From: Neoceratodus forsteri
Taxonomy: Eukaryota; Chordata; Ceratodontiformes; Ceratodontidae
DNA: 64,000 bases
Assembly: GCA_016271365.2 (NCBI GenBank)
Contig: CM057451.1
Location: forward strand, 495,679,501-495,743,500
Reading direction: 5' to 3'
In this document: piece by piece, positions 22,204 through 33,467 of the stretch
Layout of the letters: each line of letters opens with the position of its first letter
Numbering within the stretch: position 1 is the first letter of the stretch
Position numbers and translations under genes: made by a program
Notes under the pieces: model-generated
Told to the model about the DNA's origin: nothing
Seen by the model: the letters and a program-made list of their open reading frames with translations, nothing else
The model's database searches: none

Positions 22204-24240
22204 GTAAATATCTGTGATTTTCCCTGGATGACTAACCTCTGTGTCACCCCCTACTGGATCCTTCAACTTGAGGATTAATCTGCTTGTTTGTTGGGTATGC
22301 AGTGTGACTGCCAATAACTTCCCCACATGGTTCCCTCTTTCAAAATATTGCTGATGAATACATCTCTAATCCTCCTCTAACTGTACTGTGAGCATCTTGC
22401 TTAATTTCTCTTTACTCCTCTTAAGCTCTCTCTCATCTCCTCGATTTAAAAAAAATGTTATGTTGAAAGTCTAATTCTGCAATTTCTGCCTCTAATTCAG
22501 CTATCCTGGAGGTCCTCTGTCTTTTATCCTTGGCTGCAAAATTAGTAATAGCCCCCCTCAGGACCACTTTGAGGGCATCCCATCTGGTGGTGTGTGCTAA
22601 CGACCCCTCTGGATTGGTCTCCAAATACTCCCCAGTGGTATTTTTAATGTAAGGTTTAAACTTGGGGTTATTTAAGAAACCAACATTAAAGCACCAGTGT
22701 GAATTTCAAACCGTGGGTGCCAATGTCAGGGTCAAGCACATTGGAGCATTGTCCAAAATAGTGCGTGAGTGTATCTGGCATTGGAATATAGCATGGGCCC
22801 ATTCTTCTAACAAGAATAACATATCTATTCTGGTATAACAATTATGCCTGCCATAGTAGTGTGAATAATCTTTAAGGTGCCCATCCATCCACCACCGTGT
22901 ATCCAGGAGCCCCAGTTCAGAGCTAGTCAGCTTAAGGTTAATCCAGCATAGACTGGTCTTCTGGGCCCCTCCTCATCTATCCAAAGAGGTGGAGAGCACA
23001 GTATTAAAACCCCCTCGCAGAGCTGGCCCGCTGATGCAGAAGTTGGATTTCCGATTGCGAAGCCAGTGATCCGGGTTCAGGAACAAGCCCGGACGCCGGA
23101 GTGCTGGCAGGTAGGAGAAGGCTAGAGCATCCCAAGGACAGTTTATCTTCTCCGGGGGAAGGGGGGGAGCCCGAGCTTGGCTCTTGTCTGACCTTGGGTG
23201 GAGACCCGAGGAGCAACACGCCCGAAGCTTAACAGGGGGTGACATGCTGGACATCGGTGCTCAAACACCTTGATGTCAGGAGACACAGCAGGTTGAGAAA
23301 ACACTGGAAAACACCTCGCAGCACTCCCAGTAGATGGAGCACCAAGCCCCAATCCTCAATGCCCCTACCGGCCTGGTGATAGCATCCCAATGAAAGAAAG
23401 ACACATCGGGGTGTAATAGCCCCCACCCTGTAACTGCCTGGGGTACAACCACAGCTCCATGGGGGATGAATTGCACTGGATGCCAGGTAGGTGAGTGGGG
23501 ACTAACAGGCCGTAGGTGTCTCCCAAAGAATAGGAGTGCTGTGAGGAGGGGGAGCGTAAAAAAGAGAATATAAATAAATAAATAAATAAATAAATAAAAC
23601 TCTCCCAGAATGCAGAGGCGACGATCAACCTCCAGCACATTTATAAAGATCTTTTTAAAGAACTGTGCTGCTTCCCCATCTTCATTTGAGGTGTACATTC
23701 TTAAGATCACAAAGGGGATGTCCCTGTATAGGGCTATTATTTTAACAAACCCCCCTTCCGGGTCTGACTGGACATCCTGCACTTGGATAGGGCACATTTT
23801 ATGAATTAAAATAGCTGTTCCCATCATATGCGGGTGTGCTACATATGAGGAAGCATAAATGGAGCCCAACCATCTACGGCACAGTTTTCTGTGTTCCGTG
23901 TCTGTAAGATGAGTCTGTTGTAGGAGTGGAATGTATTTAGTTTCCCCAATTCCTGCAAGAGTCTCATCCATTTGATTGGGTGATTAATCCCCTGATGTCA
24001 TAAGATACAATATTTAACTTATCCACTACAGTTGAGGTCCAGTCTCTGCATTCTGAGATTCTGAGCCGCCAGCTGGGCATTACTCCATGTCCCAGTCATG
24101 CGCTCGGACCTGTGATGGGTGTATGTGTCTGTGCAACCCAAATAATAAACCAACCAACATAAAATAACATCATGAACATAACTCATTATGTACAATCATA
24201 ATTTGAACACATCCGAACAAAGCATCTCAACCTCTCTTCC
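22204..24240 (-). mobile_element. L1-type LINE ORF2, endonuclease and linker (second piece of one L1)
   Basis: The minus strand encodes an L1 endonuclease start (NIVSYDIRGL, about 23990-24020), KYIPLLQQTHLTDTEHRKLCRRW, SSYVAHPHMMGTAILIHK and a GG..KIIALY segment. After an insertion, GGFNTVLSTSLDR continues, then YSRID-like (YTRIDMLFL) and SLAHTTRWDALKVVLRGAI of the EN-RT linker. The endonuclease Glu of the usual LQETHL box is Gln here (LQQTHL), and GDFN reads GGFN. Both changes would disable DNA nicking. The linker ends at HPGKITDIY near 22205, where copy E ends, and L1 resumes on the far side of the CR1 pair near 18000. Confidence 0.82.
23022..23597 (+). mobile_element. Short insertion with (AAAT)n tail inside the L1 endonuclease
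   Basis: The L1 protein reads EVDRRLCILGE on one side and GGFNTVLS on the other, so about 575 bp are foreign. On the plus strand the insert starts near the CTCGCAGAGCTGG segment and ends with about eight AAAT repeats (23566-23597). A short simple tail and the absence of coding capacity suggest a SINE or other RNA copied in by a LINE. No tRNA-type promoter boxes were identified. It is rich in G+C. A CTC/CTCTC sequence at both edges may be a very short target duplication. Confidence 0.5.
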
Positions 24241-26515
24241 CTCCAGTCCTGGGGGCCAGTGACCATCACATGGTATGGGTCAATTTGGCCACTACATCTA
24301 AATCATCCCATTCCAAGGCACAAATATGGGACTTCAGAGGAGCTGACTTTGATAAGACGGCCAACAGAGTTAAGCTAGCCCTGGCAAAAAGAAACACAGG
24401 TGAGGGGGTACAGGCAAAGTGGGCAAGCATTAAGGATGCAGTACTTGAAGCAACATCCCCTCATGTTAGACAGAAAAGGAAGTGCAAAAGAAGATGGAAA
24501 CCACTTTGGTTTTCAAATACAGTAGCAGAAAAGGTCAGAGCCAAAAGGCTGGCCTTCAGGAAATATAAGGGAACACAGCGGGATGAAGATAGGGAGGTAT
24601 ACCAAACTGCCCTAAGGGAAGCAGGGAAGGCAGTAAGGCAGACAAAGTCCCAAACTAAGGAAACACTAGCACAAACAGTAAAAGAAGGTGACAAGACTTT
24701 CTATGGCTACATTAGTGAAAGGAGAAAGTCCAGAGGGGGTATTGCTAAGCTCAAAGGAGAAAAAGGGGCATGTGAGGAGGAGGACCCTGTAAAAGCACCT
24801 ATCCTAAATAGACACTTTTGCTCAGTATTTACTGAAAAGAAGGCAGGGCAAGGCCCACAGCTCAGCACCATGGACACGGGGAGGGAGGTGAGCACTACTC
24901 CTTTCATAAAAGAAAGGGTCCTACAAGAGCTCGCTAAGCTCAGGGTGGACAAGACAATGGGACCTGATGGCATACATCCCAGGGTACTTAAGGAGCTAAG
25001 GGTGGAACTAGCAGAGCCATTAGCAGAACTGTTTAGTGAGTCTCTGAGCACAGGAGAGGTCCCAGAAGACTGGAGAAGGGCTCATGTGATCCCGCTCCAC
25101 AAGGGTGGTAGCAGGGAGGAGGCAGGGAACTACAGACCAGTCAGTCTTACCTCAGTAGTGGGCAAGATTATGGAGGCACTCCTTAAGGAAAGGATAGTGC
25201 AACACCTGGAATCCATAGGGGCACAGGATCCAAGACAGCATGGGTTTACAAAAGGAAGGTCCTGTCAAACTAATCTCATAGATTTCTTTGACTGGGTAAC
25301 CAGAGTGGTGGACCAAGGGGGAGCAGGTGATGTCGCCTACCTTGACTTCAGCAAAGCTTTCGACACTGTTCCACATAGAAGATTGATAAATAAACTGGGT
25401 AGGCTCGGGGTGGGTCAGAAGTTGGTCAACTGGGTGGCAAACTGGTTGACGGGCAAAAAACAGAGAGTGGTGGTAAATGGTATATAGTCAGAAGAGAGGC
25501 AAGTCACAAGTGGGGTACCTCAGGGATCAGTCCTGGGGCCAGTCCTCTTCAATATCTTCATTAGTGACATTGCAGATGGACTCGAGGGTAAGGCTTGTCT
25601 GTTTGCAGATGACACCAAGATCTGCAACAGAGTAGAGGATCCAGATGGGGTGGGCAGAATGAGAAGAGATCTGGATAAACTAGCAAAATGGTCAGAAGAG
25701 TGGCAACTGAGATTTAATGCAGAGAAGTGCAAGATCATGCACATAGGGAAGAGAAACCCTGGAGCCACCAATAGGCTGGGAGGGGAGTTGCTGGCAGTCA
25801 CAAAGGAAGAAAGAGACTTGGGCATCATCATCACCAATGACCTGAAATCATCCAAGCAGACCTCTAAAGCAGTAGGTAAGGCTAGGGGGATGTTAGGGTG
25901 TATTAGTAGGGGTATCACAAGTCATAAGAGGGAGGTAATAATCCCTCTTTACAAGACACTGGTTAGGCCCCATCTGGGTACTGCGTGCAGTACTGGAGGC
26001 CTCACCTTCACAAGGACATTAACTAAATTGAGGCAGTCCAGAGAAGGGCAACCAAAGGGACTGCATCAGAAGACATATGAGACAGATTAACAGAGCTCAA
26101 TATGTATACCCTTGATCAAAGGAGGGAGAGAGGTGATATGATCGAAACATTCAAACACCTTAAGGGCATTAACAAGGTGAAAAGAGTCTAACATGTTTCA
26201 ATATAAGAAAAATAGCAGGACAAGAGGACACAGCATGAGACTAGAGGAGGCTGATTAAGGGAATGTGAGAAATTATTTTTCAAAGAAAGGGTGGTAGATG
26301 CATGCAACGGCCTACCTCAGGAAGTGGTGGCTATGAATACAGTGCAGGGCTTCAAACAGGCATGGGATAGGCATAAGGGAGCAATACAAATGAATATGAA
26401 TAGATAGACCACTGACAGAACAAAGGCAGATGGCACATTTATAAGGTAGAAAAAGAAATGGGCAGACTGGATGGGTCTGGCGGTCCTTATCTGCCGTCAA
26501 CTTCTATGTTTCTAT
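24241..26515 (+). mobile_element. CR1-type LINE, best-preserved copy (copy F)
   Basis: 5'-truncated at the end of the endonuclease (SDHHMVW) and otherwise complete to the 3' tail (TTCTATGTTTCTATC at 26502-26515). It is inserted in the spacer between ORF1 and ORF2 of the minus-strand L1. L1 sequence flanks both sides. It has the fewest disruptions of any LINE here, so it is probably among the youngest insertions. The reading frame is described separately. Confidence 0.9.
24270..26090 (+). pseudogene. CR1 endonuclease end, RT and C-terminal domain, one stop and one frameshift
   Basis: A single frame of about 600 codons is open except for one TAG at 25485-25487, where the family reads NGIQSE. 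In order: WDFRGADFDK; PLWFSNTVAEKVRAKRLAFRKY (about residue 84); YGYISERRKSRGGIAKL; VDKTMGPDGIHPRVLKEL (about 227); EDWRRAHVIPLHKGG and NYRPVSLTS; HGFTKGRSCQTNLIDFFDW; AYLDFSKAFDTVPH (about 358); GVPQGSVLGPVLFNIF; an intact catalytic FADDTK (FADD at 25602-25613); MHIGKRNPG; RDLGIIITNDLK; and LVRPHLG. Near 25977 one base is missing from the expected CTGGAGTAC, which shifts the last domain. Every RT catalytic residue that can be seen is kept. The annotated Met is internal, since the element is truncated. Confidence 0.88.
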
Positions 26516-27405
26516 CAGTTACTGCCCTTACAAGGTGCCACAGTGGGTCCACCACACTTAAGCTGTCTTTTGGTGATGGGTGTTGCTGAGATAAACCCAG
26601 CACATGACTGCAGGATCTGGAATATCCCTGGTGCAAGCAGCAACAGTGGTAACCACCTTTCCAACATAGTCTTACCCATTCCCCTCCGCCCTCCCTCCCG
26701 ACTATCAACAGTATCTGAGGTTGGAGTTCTCTGCTGGGCTGACTATCCCAGCCAGGGCCAGCTGCCCACCATGCCCCCTCATCTCCCATCTGATAATGAT
26801 TATCTTGCTCCACTTTCATTTTCCTTTTTTTTTTTTGCTCGCCCAAACAGAATTACCCTTATCTTAGTATCAAGTTGATTTTCAGAAATGAACTTTGCAA
26901 TGATAAACCAGAAAAGAAATGGACACCTATTCCTGATACTATCAGTAGTTGCTACTTAGACGTAAAACAGATTTGATTACTGCTTCTTGCCCCAAATTAA
27001 ACCTCTAGTAAAATGAAGAGGAAATGTAGAGGAGTGGCTAAAATAAATGATGCTCAGTCAGGGTCCATGAAAGGAAAAAGATTTGCCAGCATGCTTTAAC
27101 AAATGAAAGCAGGTCAAATGTCTCAGTACAGGCCACAGGCCGCAGAATTTTTCTGTACTGCAGGAATGTCCCAAGGGTATTATCTGAAAATGATCCTCCC
27201 CACAGTACCTATGGAAAGTCTAATTCTCCACTAACTATGTGCTGGATCCCATGTCCATGTTTATAACCAAGGGTCCGCATCCACGGCTAGGTCTCAGTCC
27301 CGCTCTGGTGAGAGCTCCGGTGGCTGACTACAGGTATAAGATGCTTGTCTGTCCTTAAGAGGGGTTTTGGCCTGTTCTTGCATCTTGGACCATGGACTAG
27401 TGTTA
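26516..27405 (-). mobile_element. L1 inter-ORF spacer
   Basis: No coding frame was found. It lies between the end of ORF1 of the minus-strand L1 (about 27410) and the CR1 insertion, with the start of ORF2 beyond it at about 24000. Without the CR1, the spacer would be about 1.1 kb. The + strand L1 in this window has a similar spacer (about 1.07 kb), which supports the assignment. Confidence 0.55.
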
Positions 27406-28379
27406 CCAGATCCTGAAGAAAGGTTCAGGCCTCAGCGTAGATCCCATCAGCTGCCACTGCCTCTTCTCAATCTCTTTAAGTACTGCAGGATGTATTAATT
27501 CATTCACCAGTATTTTCAGGGAGGACAGATACCTCCTGGCTTCTGCTACTGAATCAAACATTTTCATGGCCGTGTCTGAGGTAACACACAGTCACACCGG
27601 AAAATTAACTCTGGCTTTAAGGCCCTTGCCACGCAGGTCCTTGATGACTGGAAACCAGAGCTTCCATTGTGTTGCTGGGGTGTAATCAGGCTCAAAGAAT
27701 AGTTTTGAATCTCCACCGATGATCTCTTTCTTAGACCAGGCTTTCCAGAGTACCACCTCTCATTTCGAAGACCAGGAACGCTACAATCATAGAATGAGGT
27801 CTGGCTTTGTAGTCTTCTGGGGAGCCGCCAGCGCCCTGTGTGCTCAAATTATGTGTAATGGTATGTCCTTATTTATGTCCAGTAATTCTTTAATTAGTTC
27901 TTTGACATACTCAGCTACATTGCCCAATTCGGTTCGCTCAGGTAGGACATGGATTCATAGGTTCACTCAGTGAGACCTGTCTCAAGGCCTTCTAACTTGC
28001 ACATTAGGAGCTGTGAGCAATCGTGCAGATGCAAGATGGCTCCATTATGTAGATCTATTGTTTCTGAACAAGATGTTAAATGTTCCTTCACACTTTGGGG
28101 CTGTTTCCCCTGTTGAGTGATTTTAGATCTGTTTTCTTTAATATCCGCTTTAATGGAATCTAGAGTATTACTCGGGCATCTCAATTCCCTGCAGAGTTGG
28201 TGAGATGTAATTGTAAAGTCTTCCCCTTCCTCCTCAGAGTCACTTTTCCATTCAGCATCTGCCGTTTCAGCAGGCTTGGAGGCCTTGCCACCCTTTGCTG
28301 GTGCTCTTGGGGTCAGGAATCATTTTTGCTGTTTGAGTCCTCCTCCAGTCATCATTTTCGGTCTAGTTCTGGTTGCCAT
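27406..28379 (-). pseudogene. L1 ORF1 (RNA-binding chaperone protein), decayed
   Basis: ORF1 of L1 binds the element RNA as a trimer and acts as a nucleic-acid chaperone. The likely start ATG is at 28377-28379 (MATRTRPKMM). It is followed by a basic N-terminus, a stop after LKQQK, an acidic SDSEEEGEDF segment and a coiled-coil-like stretch (DSIKADIKENRSKITQQ...DLHNGAILHLHD, about 27963-28184). The C-terminal half carries VPGLRNE, ELLDINKDIPLHII and FEPDYTPATQWKLWFPVIKDLRGKG, which match the L1 ORF1 C-terminal domain. Several stops and frame changes are present. Confidence 0.78.
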
Positions 28380-28635
28380 GGCTTCTGACAGGTATTGTGA
28401 CTGTTTAGGCTATAATTAATAGTGGAACTAGACAGAAAAATATACATTTAGTTGGGAGGTTCAGCAAGAGCTAACACCCGTGCAACTACATGGGTCGGTG
28501 ACGTCACCGGCAGTCGGTTTCTCACATTTATTTACATTGTTACCTGTATATGAGTAGAGTAAATATACTTTTGTTTTGGAACCACACAAGTGGCTTTTAG
28601 GGCTTTATTTTGGAGCACTTGTTAAGTGCACAGAA
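28380..28635 (-). mobile_element. L1 5' untranslated region and adjacent flank
   Basis: Directly upstream of the ORF1 ATG lies a short stretch with TGACGTCACCGGCAG at about 28499-28513. This includes a perfect CRE-like TGACGTCA palindrome. It may be the promoter region of the L1, but the true 5' boundary could not be fixed. From about 28515 to 28635 the DNA is AT-rich and unassigned. Confidence 0.4.
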
Positions 28636-28639
28636 CTTT

Positions 28640-29950
28640 TGGAGTTTGAATCTTTTGAATCCAAAGGGTTACAAGACCCGAGGCAGCATGGATTCACAGA
28701 AGGGAGGTCATTTCAAATAATTCTGATAGATTTCTTTGACCAGGTGACCATGGAATTAGATCAGTGTGGAGCAGTGGATGTGGCCAACTTGGATTTCAGT
28801 AAAGGCTTTTGACAATGTTCGACATAGGAGACTACTAAGGGGTTCCAAAGGTGCTAATCTAGGTAAGAAATTGGTTAGGGCATAGACGACAGAGGATAGT
28901 GGTAAACAGAATTCACTCAGTACAAGGGAGGGAGACCAGCAGGATGCCTCAGAGATCAGTACTGGGACTGGTCTTCTTTCTTTAATATCTTTATAAATGA
29001 TATTGCAGAGGAGCTGCAAGGGAAGGTCTGCCTCTTTGTGGATGACACCAAAATCTACAATAAGGTTGACACTCTGGGGGTGGAAAGGATGAGCAAAAAG
29101 CTGAGAAAAACTGAGGAATGGTCAAGGGTGTGGCAGCTGGGTTTCAATGCGAAAAAGTTCAAAGTAATGTACTTGGGGCACAGGAACCCATGGGCAGAGT
29201 ACAACATAGGAGGAGTGGTACTGATGAACACCAAGCAGGAAAGAGACCCGTGGGCAATTATACTGCATGTTCTAACGGTGGCCAGGCAGTGACAAGGCAG
29301 TTGGGAGGGCTAGTGGGATACTGGGGTGCATAGGGAGGCGTATCACCAGCAGAAAGAGGGAGGTAGTATTGCCTCTATAGTGATCATTAGTAAGACTCCC
29401 CCTCCCTAGAATACTGTGTCTGGTTCTGGAGACCACATCTCTGGAAGGACATAGACTGAGTGGAGGAGGTCCAGAAGAGGGCAACTAAAATGGTGCAGGG
29501 TCTGCATTAGTTGCCCTATGAGGAGAGACTTAAGGATCTAAATATGTACACCCTGGTAGGGGTAGATATGATAAGAGACCTTTAAATACCTCATGGGGTA
29601 AATAAAGTACAGGAGGGAAGTATTTTTCAGAAAAAAAGTACTCAAAGACAACAGGGCATGATAAGAAGCTGTGGGAGGGTTAGATTCAGGAGAGATGAGA
29701 GGAAATACTTTTTCACTAAGAGTGGTGAATTCCTGGAACAATCTTCCAGTGGAGGTGGTGGGGCAAAAACAGTGGTGGGGTTCAAGAATGCAAGGGATAG
29801 GCATAAGGGAATCTTAGGGAAAGGGAGGTGGGGATTAATGGGCTGGAGATCAAGTAGGATCTGCAGTGACACTGTGGGCAGGGAGAAATGGGCAGACTAA
29901 GTGGGCCAAGCCGTCCTTAGCAACCAGCAGATTCTATGTTTCTATGTTTT
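28640..29950 (+). mobile_element. CR1-type LINE 3' half (copy G)
   Basis: Starts in RT at ESKGLQDPRQHGFTEGRSFQ and passes ANLDFSKGF (DFSKAFD decayed, followed by a stop). The QGSVLGPV region is decayed to ...RSVLGLVF. The catalytic box is FVDDTK (29034-29045), in which both Asp residues remain. The C-terminal blocks are GFNAKKFKVMYLGHRNP, RDPWAIIL, a shifted CIGRRITSRKREVV and NSWNNLPVEVVG. The 3' end carries TTCTATGTTTCTATG (29932-29946). It lies just beyond the 5' end of the minus-strand L1. Confidence 0.85.
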
Positions 29951-30100
29951 TACATACACTTGATGTGTGAAACCACATAAAAGGTGTGCAAAAAATGAGC
30001 TTCCTCAGTTGATCATACTTTATTTTATATGAGAAAACATCACTCCTGCTTCCACTTGTTTCCTATATGTCAACTTCTCCGCTCTCTTATCCTGTTGCTC
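29951..30100. other. Short unassigned spacer
   Basis: AT-rich single-copy-looking DNA between two LINEs. No feature recognised. Confidence 0.4.
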
Positions 30101-30152
30101 CTGCTAATAGCAGGGAAATGTACACCCAAACCCTGGACCTCCTCACTCTAGA

Positions 30153-30701
30153 TTGCCTAAGCTAAAAGGCCAACTCACTATTGTGTCATTAAATATTAAC
30201 AGTCTCCTCACCAAGTTCACACAATTCCAGGCTTGGGTGCAGGTGATTAACCCAGACATTATAGCACTCATCGAAACCTGGCTGTCCCCCAAAACACCAG
30301 ATGCACCTATCTCCCTTGAAGGCTACAACTTATTCCGACAAGATAGGATAGGTAAATGCAGGGGTGGGTGCCTAGTATATACCAAGTCCGGAATTAAGGT
30401 GCAGGCCCTTGATCACAGTCTTACTACAAAAGAAGCCCACATTCTGAACCTCAAATTAAGCATAGGACCACAGAATAAAGTCCTGCTGTTCTGTACAGTA
30501 TACATAACTCCAGGGCACCAACCTACCGGGCTTAACCATGTTTTAACAAACCAAGAGCAGCTAGGCAACCAATGGGAGAAGGTCATTGTGAGTGATTTCA
30601 ACATTAGCTGGCACTCACAAAAGGAAGCAAAATCAAAGGATCTAATATCCAACCTTTTCCTAACACACATGGTCACTGCGGACACCAGGCTTAACTACTA
30701 A
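30153..30701 (+). pseudogene. L2 endonuclease frame (182 codons)
   Basis: APE-type endonuclease that nicks target DNA for L2 insertion. Seen: VSLNINSLLTKF (the Asn of the first catalytic block, residues about 11-22), PDIIALIETWLS (catalytic Glu, about 36-47), GYNLFRQDRIGKCRGGCLVY, VYITPGHQPTG and SDFNISW (Asp/Asn block, GDFN in active copies, about 148-154). The frame stops at 30699. The final SDHSP box lies downstream in another frame, about 30786-30800. The Met is followed directly by the conserved block, so it may be close to the real N-terminus. Confidence 0.8.
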
Positions 30702-33217
30702 ACAGGGAGCAGTTCTCTCATTGAATGTCTCCTGACCACTCATCCTGAGCATATAACTGATGTTGCTGTCCTGCCTGACAGCCTCAGTGACCACTCCCCT
30801 GTGAAGTTTACCTGGTCAAACAATTTCACAAAGCTCTCACCCAAGGTCTGCAAAAACCACTGCTTGAGGTCAGGATTACTCGAACACTTTAAGCTGTACG
30901 TAACACAACTGGATTGGTGCCCATTGGCTGGGGATATTGATGGTAATGAGGCCCTTAACTACTTCATAATGGTCTTCAACTAAGCCTGCAATATTTTTGC
31001 ACTGTATAAACTTAAAACAGTTAGGTGAACCACCAATCCCTGGCTTTCCAAAAGCCTGATTGGACTTATAAAGAACAGAGACAATCTTTGGCATATAGCA
31101 AAGGCAGTTGGTACACCTGCTGCCATTAATACCTACAAGGCAGCCAGAAACACCTGCACCAAACTCATTCGATAGGCTAAAGCCTCCTACTATAAGGACT
31201 TACTAAACAAAACTTGGGGTTCTGGATGAGACTTCTGGTGTTCTCTGAAATCCTTGATGGACAAAGCCCCCAAGGCTCCTCCTGACCTATTAGTGACCTC
31301 AAAGGGGCCCATTCAGGAGCCCATCGATATTGCCAGTGAGCTCAACAATGCCTTCACTGACCTTTCAAGTGTACTCCCTGGTGAATATCTCAAGAACATG
31401 CATTCTCAGCAACGCCAAACTTCCCCTCAGGATCCACTATGCAAAGTTGTACCTCCATTTTACCTTAGACATGTCACCAAGGCCGAAACCATTAAGTACA
31501 CTAAAGGGGCCCTTGGCAAGACCAGGAAGGGAGTGGATTTGCTTGATATGAAGCTGGTCGGTCTTCTGCTAAACAAACTTGCTGGTCCTCTTACCATGGT
31601 GTTCAATGCCTCTCTAAAATCAGGCATGTTCCCAGATTTATGGAAGTCAGCAAATGTCACACCTGTCTTTAAAGTGGGGGACAAGACCCAAGTATCCAAC
31701 TACAGACCCATATCCATCCTCCCTCCCCTACTGAAAGTACTCAAAAGAATGGTCTCTGATCAACTTACTGAATATCTAGATAACCATAATCTACACCGTC
31801 CGCAGCAACATGGCTTCTGAAAAAAGCACTCCACACTCACTGCACTTGTTGACTACTCATCCCAACTATATGATGCCTTGGACAGCGGACAGGCAGTTGG
31901 TTCAGTCTTCATCGACTTTAAGAAGGCCTTTGACTCTGTAAATTACAACCTCCTCCTAAGTTGCTTTTTGTCTACAGGTCTATCCCCTGATACGGTACAC
32001 TGGTTTGGCAGCTACCTCTCTAACAGGTCACAAAGAGTCAAAATTGGTGATACCCTATCTGCAGGTAAGGAGATGCTCCTTGGGGTCCCACAGGGGTCAA
32101 TCTTCAGTCCTCTGTTCTTTAGTCTTTTCATCAACTCCACCTCTGCAGTATGCTCAGAAAATACAGGTCTCTGTACTGATGATGCAGTAATATCAGTTGC
32201 TGGTCAAGATCTCCACTCCATCACAACAAAATTGCAAAGCAGCTTCCTTAAACTTGAATCATGGTTCACTAAAAACGAACTACTATTAAATGTCAAAAAA
32301 CAAAGAGTATACTCTTCACCACCTCCCAAAGCAAAAAGAAATACCTGCCCCTGCTTACACATAACCAAAAGGGTGAGTTTCTAGACCAAGTAACTAAGTT
32401 CAAATATGTCAGCATCACCTTTGATGACACCCTCACCTTCTCAAGCCATATAGACTCTGTTATCAAGACTGCAAATATAAAGCTTGGTGTACTTTACCAT
32501 CACAGACATTCAATGGCTCCCGACACTCTCAGACTAGCCACCAGTAGTTCTATACTTTCTACCATTGACTAAGGGTTGTCTATTTATGGGGAGGGCACAA
32601 AAAACACCCTAAACTGATTCAGCACACTCCTCAACAAGACCTGCCATCTTACTCTGGGGGCTGCCTTTAACACCCACACCTGCTCACTCTACACCGAAAC
32701 TGGGTGGCTCCCACTCAACCTTCGAGGGCAATACCAAACCTGCCTGCTTTTTAAAAAAGTGTTGCTTGGACTGACATCTCCCACCCTAAGTGGCCACTTT
32801 AGGTTGGCTGCCCCTATGAAATCGACCCGAAATGTGGCCACTGACAGGATGATGAGTCCCTTCAAAAGGACAAAACTTGGCCAAAACTCCATCCTGCATC
32901 AAGGACTGAAATGGTACAATGAACTACCCACTAACCTCTCTGAGACACCCAAGATTGATACATTCAAAACTGGTCTCAGATCCTTCCTTGGCTCTAAACT
33001 GACCTGTACCTACCTTCACTAATGTGATAATACCATAGCCCTACAGTTTCCTAGTACCTACCCCCTCAATATCTTTTCCGTTATTACCACCTTTCCTCCT
33101 AATCCCCTTCCCCTATCCCCTGGTATTTAACGATGGCCTCACATGTCTGTTCAACTGTGATGTGGAACCTTTGAAAATGAGTTCTTGACTCAAAGGTATT
33201 AATCCCAAACTGATATA

Positions 33218-33246
33218 AATAAATATATATATATATATATATATAT
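33218..33246. repeat. (AT)n microsatellite at the L2 tail
   Basis: About 12 AT dinucleotides preceded by ATAAATAA. It lies at the 3' end of the L2 and probably grew from its tail. Confidence 0.8.
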
Positions 33247-33459
33247 AACTACTGATTACCAGAACCACAGCCAACAGGTAGGAAAAGAACAAACCAAAAA
33301 TAAAAGTACATTTTGACTGCAGTTGTACCTTGCATTCGGTTCTGTGTTTGAGATCAAGGTGATTCTCTATCATACTAACTAACGTGTGTAACAGAGAATT
33401 TCAGGTACTGGTTTCATGCTGTAATCAACCCTAACCGGTAGTTATTGTTCCGCATATCA

Positions 33460-33467
33460 CACCTATT
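33460..33467. repeat. hAT target-site duplication, left
   Basis: CACCTATT directly precedes the CAGTGTTGGGTA terminus. The identical 8 bp follow the other end at 37546-37553. Confidence 0.92.

Larger units (their letters stand above)
30101..33246 (+). mobile_element. L2-type LINE, nearly full coding length, inactive
   Basis: Carries an endonuclease, RT and C-terminal domain in order and ends in a simple (AT)n/ATAA tail at about 33214-33246. RT blocks: DLWKSANVTPVFKVGDKTQVSNYRPISILP, HRPQQHGF (then a stop at 31818), FIDFKKAFDSVNYNLLL, LGVPQGSIFSPLFFSLFIN. The catalytic box reads CTDD in place of YADD, with both Asp kept. The C-terminal part contains HQGLKWYNELPTNL (about 32900). Stops and frame changes at 30700, 30982, 31818, 32382 and 32573 make it inactive. 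Confidence 0.88.
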
